A stretch of 64,000 bases of DNA, taken from positions 1-64,000 of the forward strand of contig NZ_FNAV01000010.1 in assembly GCF_900102075.1 (NCBI RefSeq). The letters run 5' to 3'. Numbering within the stretch: the stretch's first letter is position 1; each line of letters begins with the position of its first letter. Source of the stretch: Salipiger thiooxidans. Lineage in GTDB: Bacteria; Pseudomonadota; Alphaproteobacteria; Rhodobacterales; Rhodobacteraceae. The notes below the pieces were generated by a model that did not search any database, had not been told where the DNA came from, and was given only the letters and a program-made list of their open reading frames with translations. The position numbers were made by a program, and so were the translations under genes. This document shows, in pieces, positions 63,691 to 64,000 of the stretch.

Positions 63691-64000
63691 TATGGGGGTG
63701 CTTTTGCGGGACGGCCTACCCGGGCCCGGGTCTCCCAATGCACGGAGGCAACACGGCCCCGATACCCCGAGCCAGTCTCACCGAATATCCCGGGGCATCG
63801 AAAAGGATCCAGGGGCACCGAAACCTTCGCCTCTCCGGGACCTCCCGAAAGACCGGCCTCTCCACCTCCAGAACACTGGCCTGTCGCGTCACGCAGGCCA
63901 CGGCCGCGGAGCCCGATGCCGCAGGCAGAAGGGCGACAAGACCTGCGCGGGCGACAGCCCGCTCCGCCAGATCGCGCCTCGCCCGGATGACCACGCGTCC
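63691..64000. other. right-end intergenic stretch
   Basis: No supported gene. A minus-strand frame spans 63716-63994 (GTG start, 92 aa) but its text is Arg/Pro-rich with mixed codon bias and no family match; it may be part of a gene continuing beyond the window or chance. No repeat or RNA was recognised. Confidence 0.3.

Noticed and set aside
63716-63994. Minus-strand frame at the right end
   Set aside because: GTG start without ribosome site, Arg/Pro-rich, no family recognised; kept only as a note in the gap entry.

Overview
The window is 64 kb of high-GC chromosomal DNA from an alphaproteobacterium, almost certainly Rhodobacteraceae (roseobacter group, Salipiger-like by feel; genus not proven). 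Supporting markers are ChpT histidine phosphotransferase, alphaproteobacterial CtaA/COX15, the OlsB-OlsA ornithine-lipid pair, DUF3553, DUF2849 and DUF934 proteins, TAXI and DctPQM TRAP transporters, short PurL, and the obgE-proB-proA order. Coding density is high. No insertion sequence, integrase, rRNA or CRISPR array was seen, and the only tRNAs are two identical tRNA-Asp(GTC) genes.

Layout. 1-6.9 kb: 3' end of acs, an overlapping zinc-type adk, a two-part sodium:solute (acetate-type) symporter, a cNMP/CBS/DUF294 protein, a small membrane protein and a membrane-anchored PAS-like DnaQ exonuclease. 6.8-14.3 kb: an ArsR-like regulator fused to a degenerate phosphatase fold, a class III aminotransferase, a TAXI-TRAP transporter with a universal stress protein, a GNAT enzyme and a small DMT protein. 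14.3-16.8 kb: pth, DUF2332, DUF2237 and a short LuxR-type regulator. 16.9-20.1 kb: an unusual three-gene operon on the minus strand: a 295-aa protein made of fourteen FTSAA motifs in a 20-residue repeat, a 356-aa protein of unknown function, and an EamA exporter. It has a terminator at its end and an AT-rich control region upstream. 20.2-24 kb: xthA, the bolA-grxD iron-sulfur pair, GNAT, ccmE and murI. 24.1-28.6 kb: a fused indolepyruvate:ferredoxin oxidoreductase with a divergent LysR gene. 28.6-40.4 kb: a candidate small RNA, methyltransferase, purL, LysR, M32 carboxypeptidase, ctaA, trmJ, tfoX-like, thiE-like, olsA, olsB, DUF3553 and chpT. 40.4-44.5 kb: proA, proB, obgE and the tRNA-Asp pair. 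44.5-46.3 kb: a compositionally odd stretch and a split LytTR membrane protein. 46.4-48.8 kb: sufT, a sugar O-acetyltransferase, sufA and tpiA. 48.9-56 kb: dctPQM, an HD hydrolase and dctDB. 56-64 kb: cytochrome P450, an Lrp regulator, the sulfate/sulfite assimilation operon (cobA, DUF2849, cysI, cysH, DUF934), fpr and infC.

How genes work together. AMP made by Acs can be recycled by the overlapping Adk while the adjacent symporter brings in carboxylate. DctB/DctD probably control dctPQM through two tandem 18-bp operators upstream of dctP, but DctD has lost the Walker A lysine and the GAFTGA loop, so sigma-54 activation is unlikely. CobA makes the siroheme precursor needed by CysI, and CysH supplies its sulfite. 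BolA and Grx4 are known iron-sulfur partners.

The best candidate for an undescribed system is the FTSAA-repeat operon at 16,991-19,900. Its repeat gene has grown by 60-bp and 120-bp tandem duplication, its second gene has no known function, and its third gene encodes a probable exporter. A repetitive peptide precursor with a processing partner and a transporter is the working hypothesis. Other notable points are a small RNA with a CCUCCCU loop, an AUA start codon on infC, and a dispersed REP-like intergenic element.
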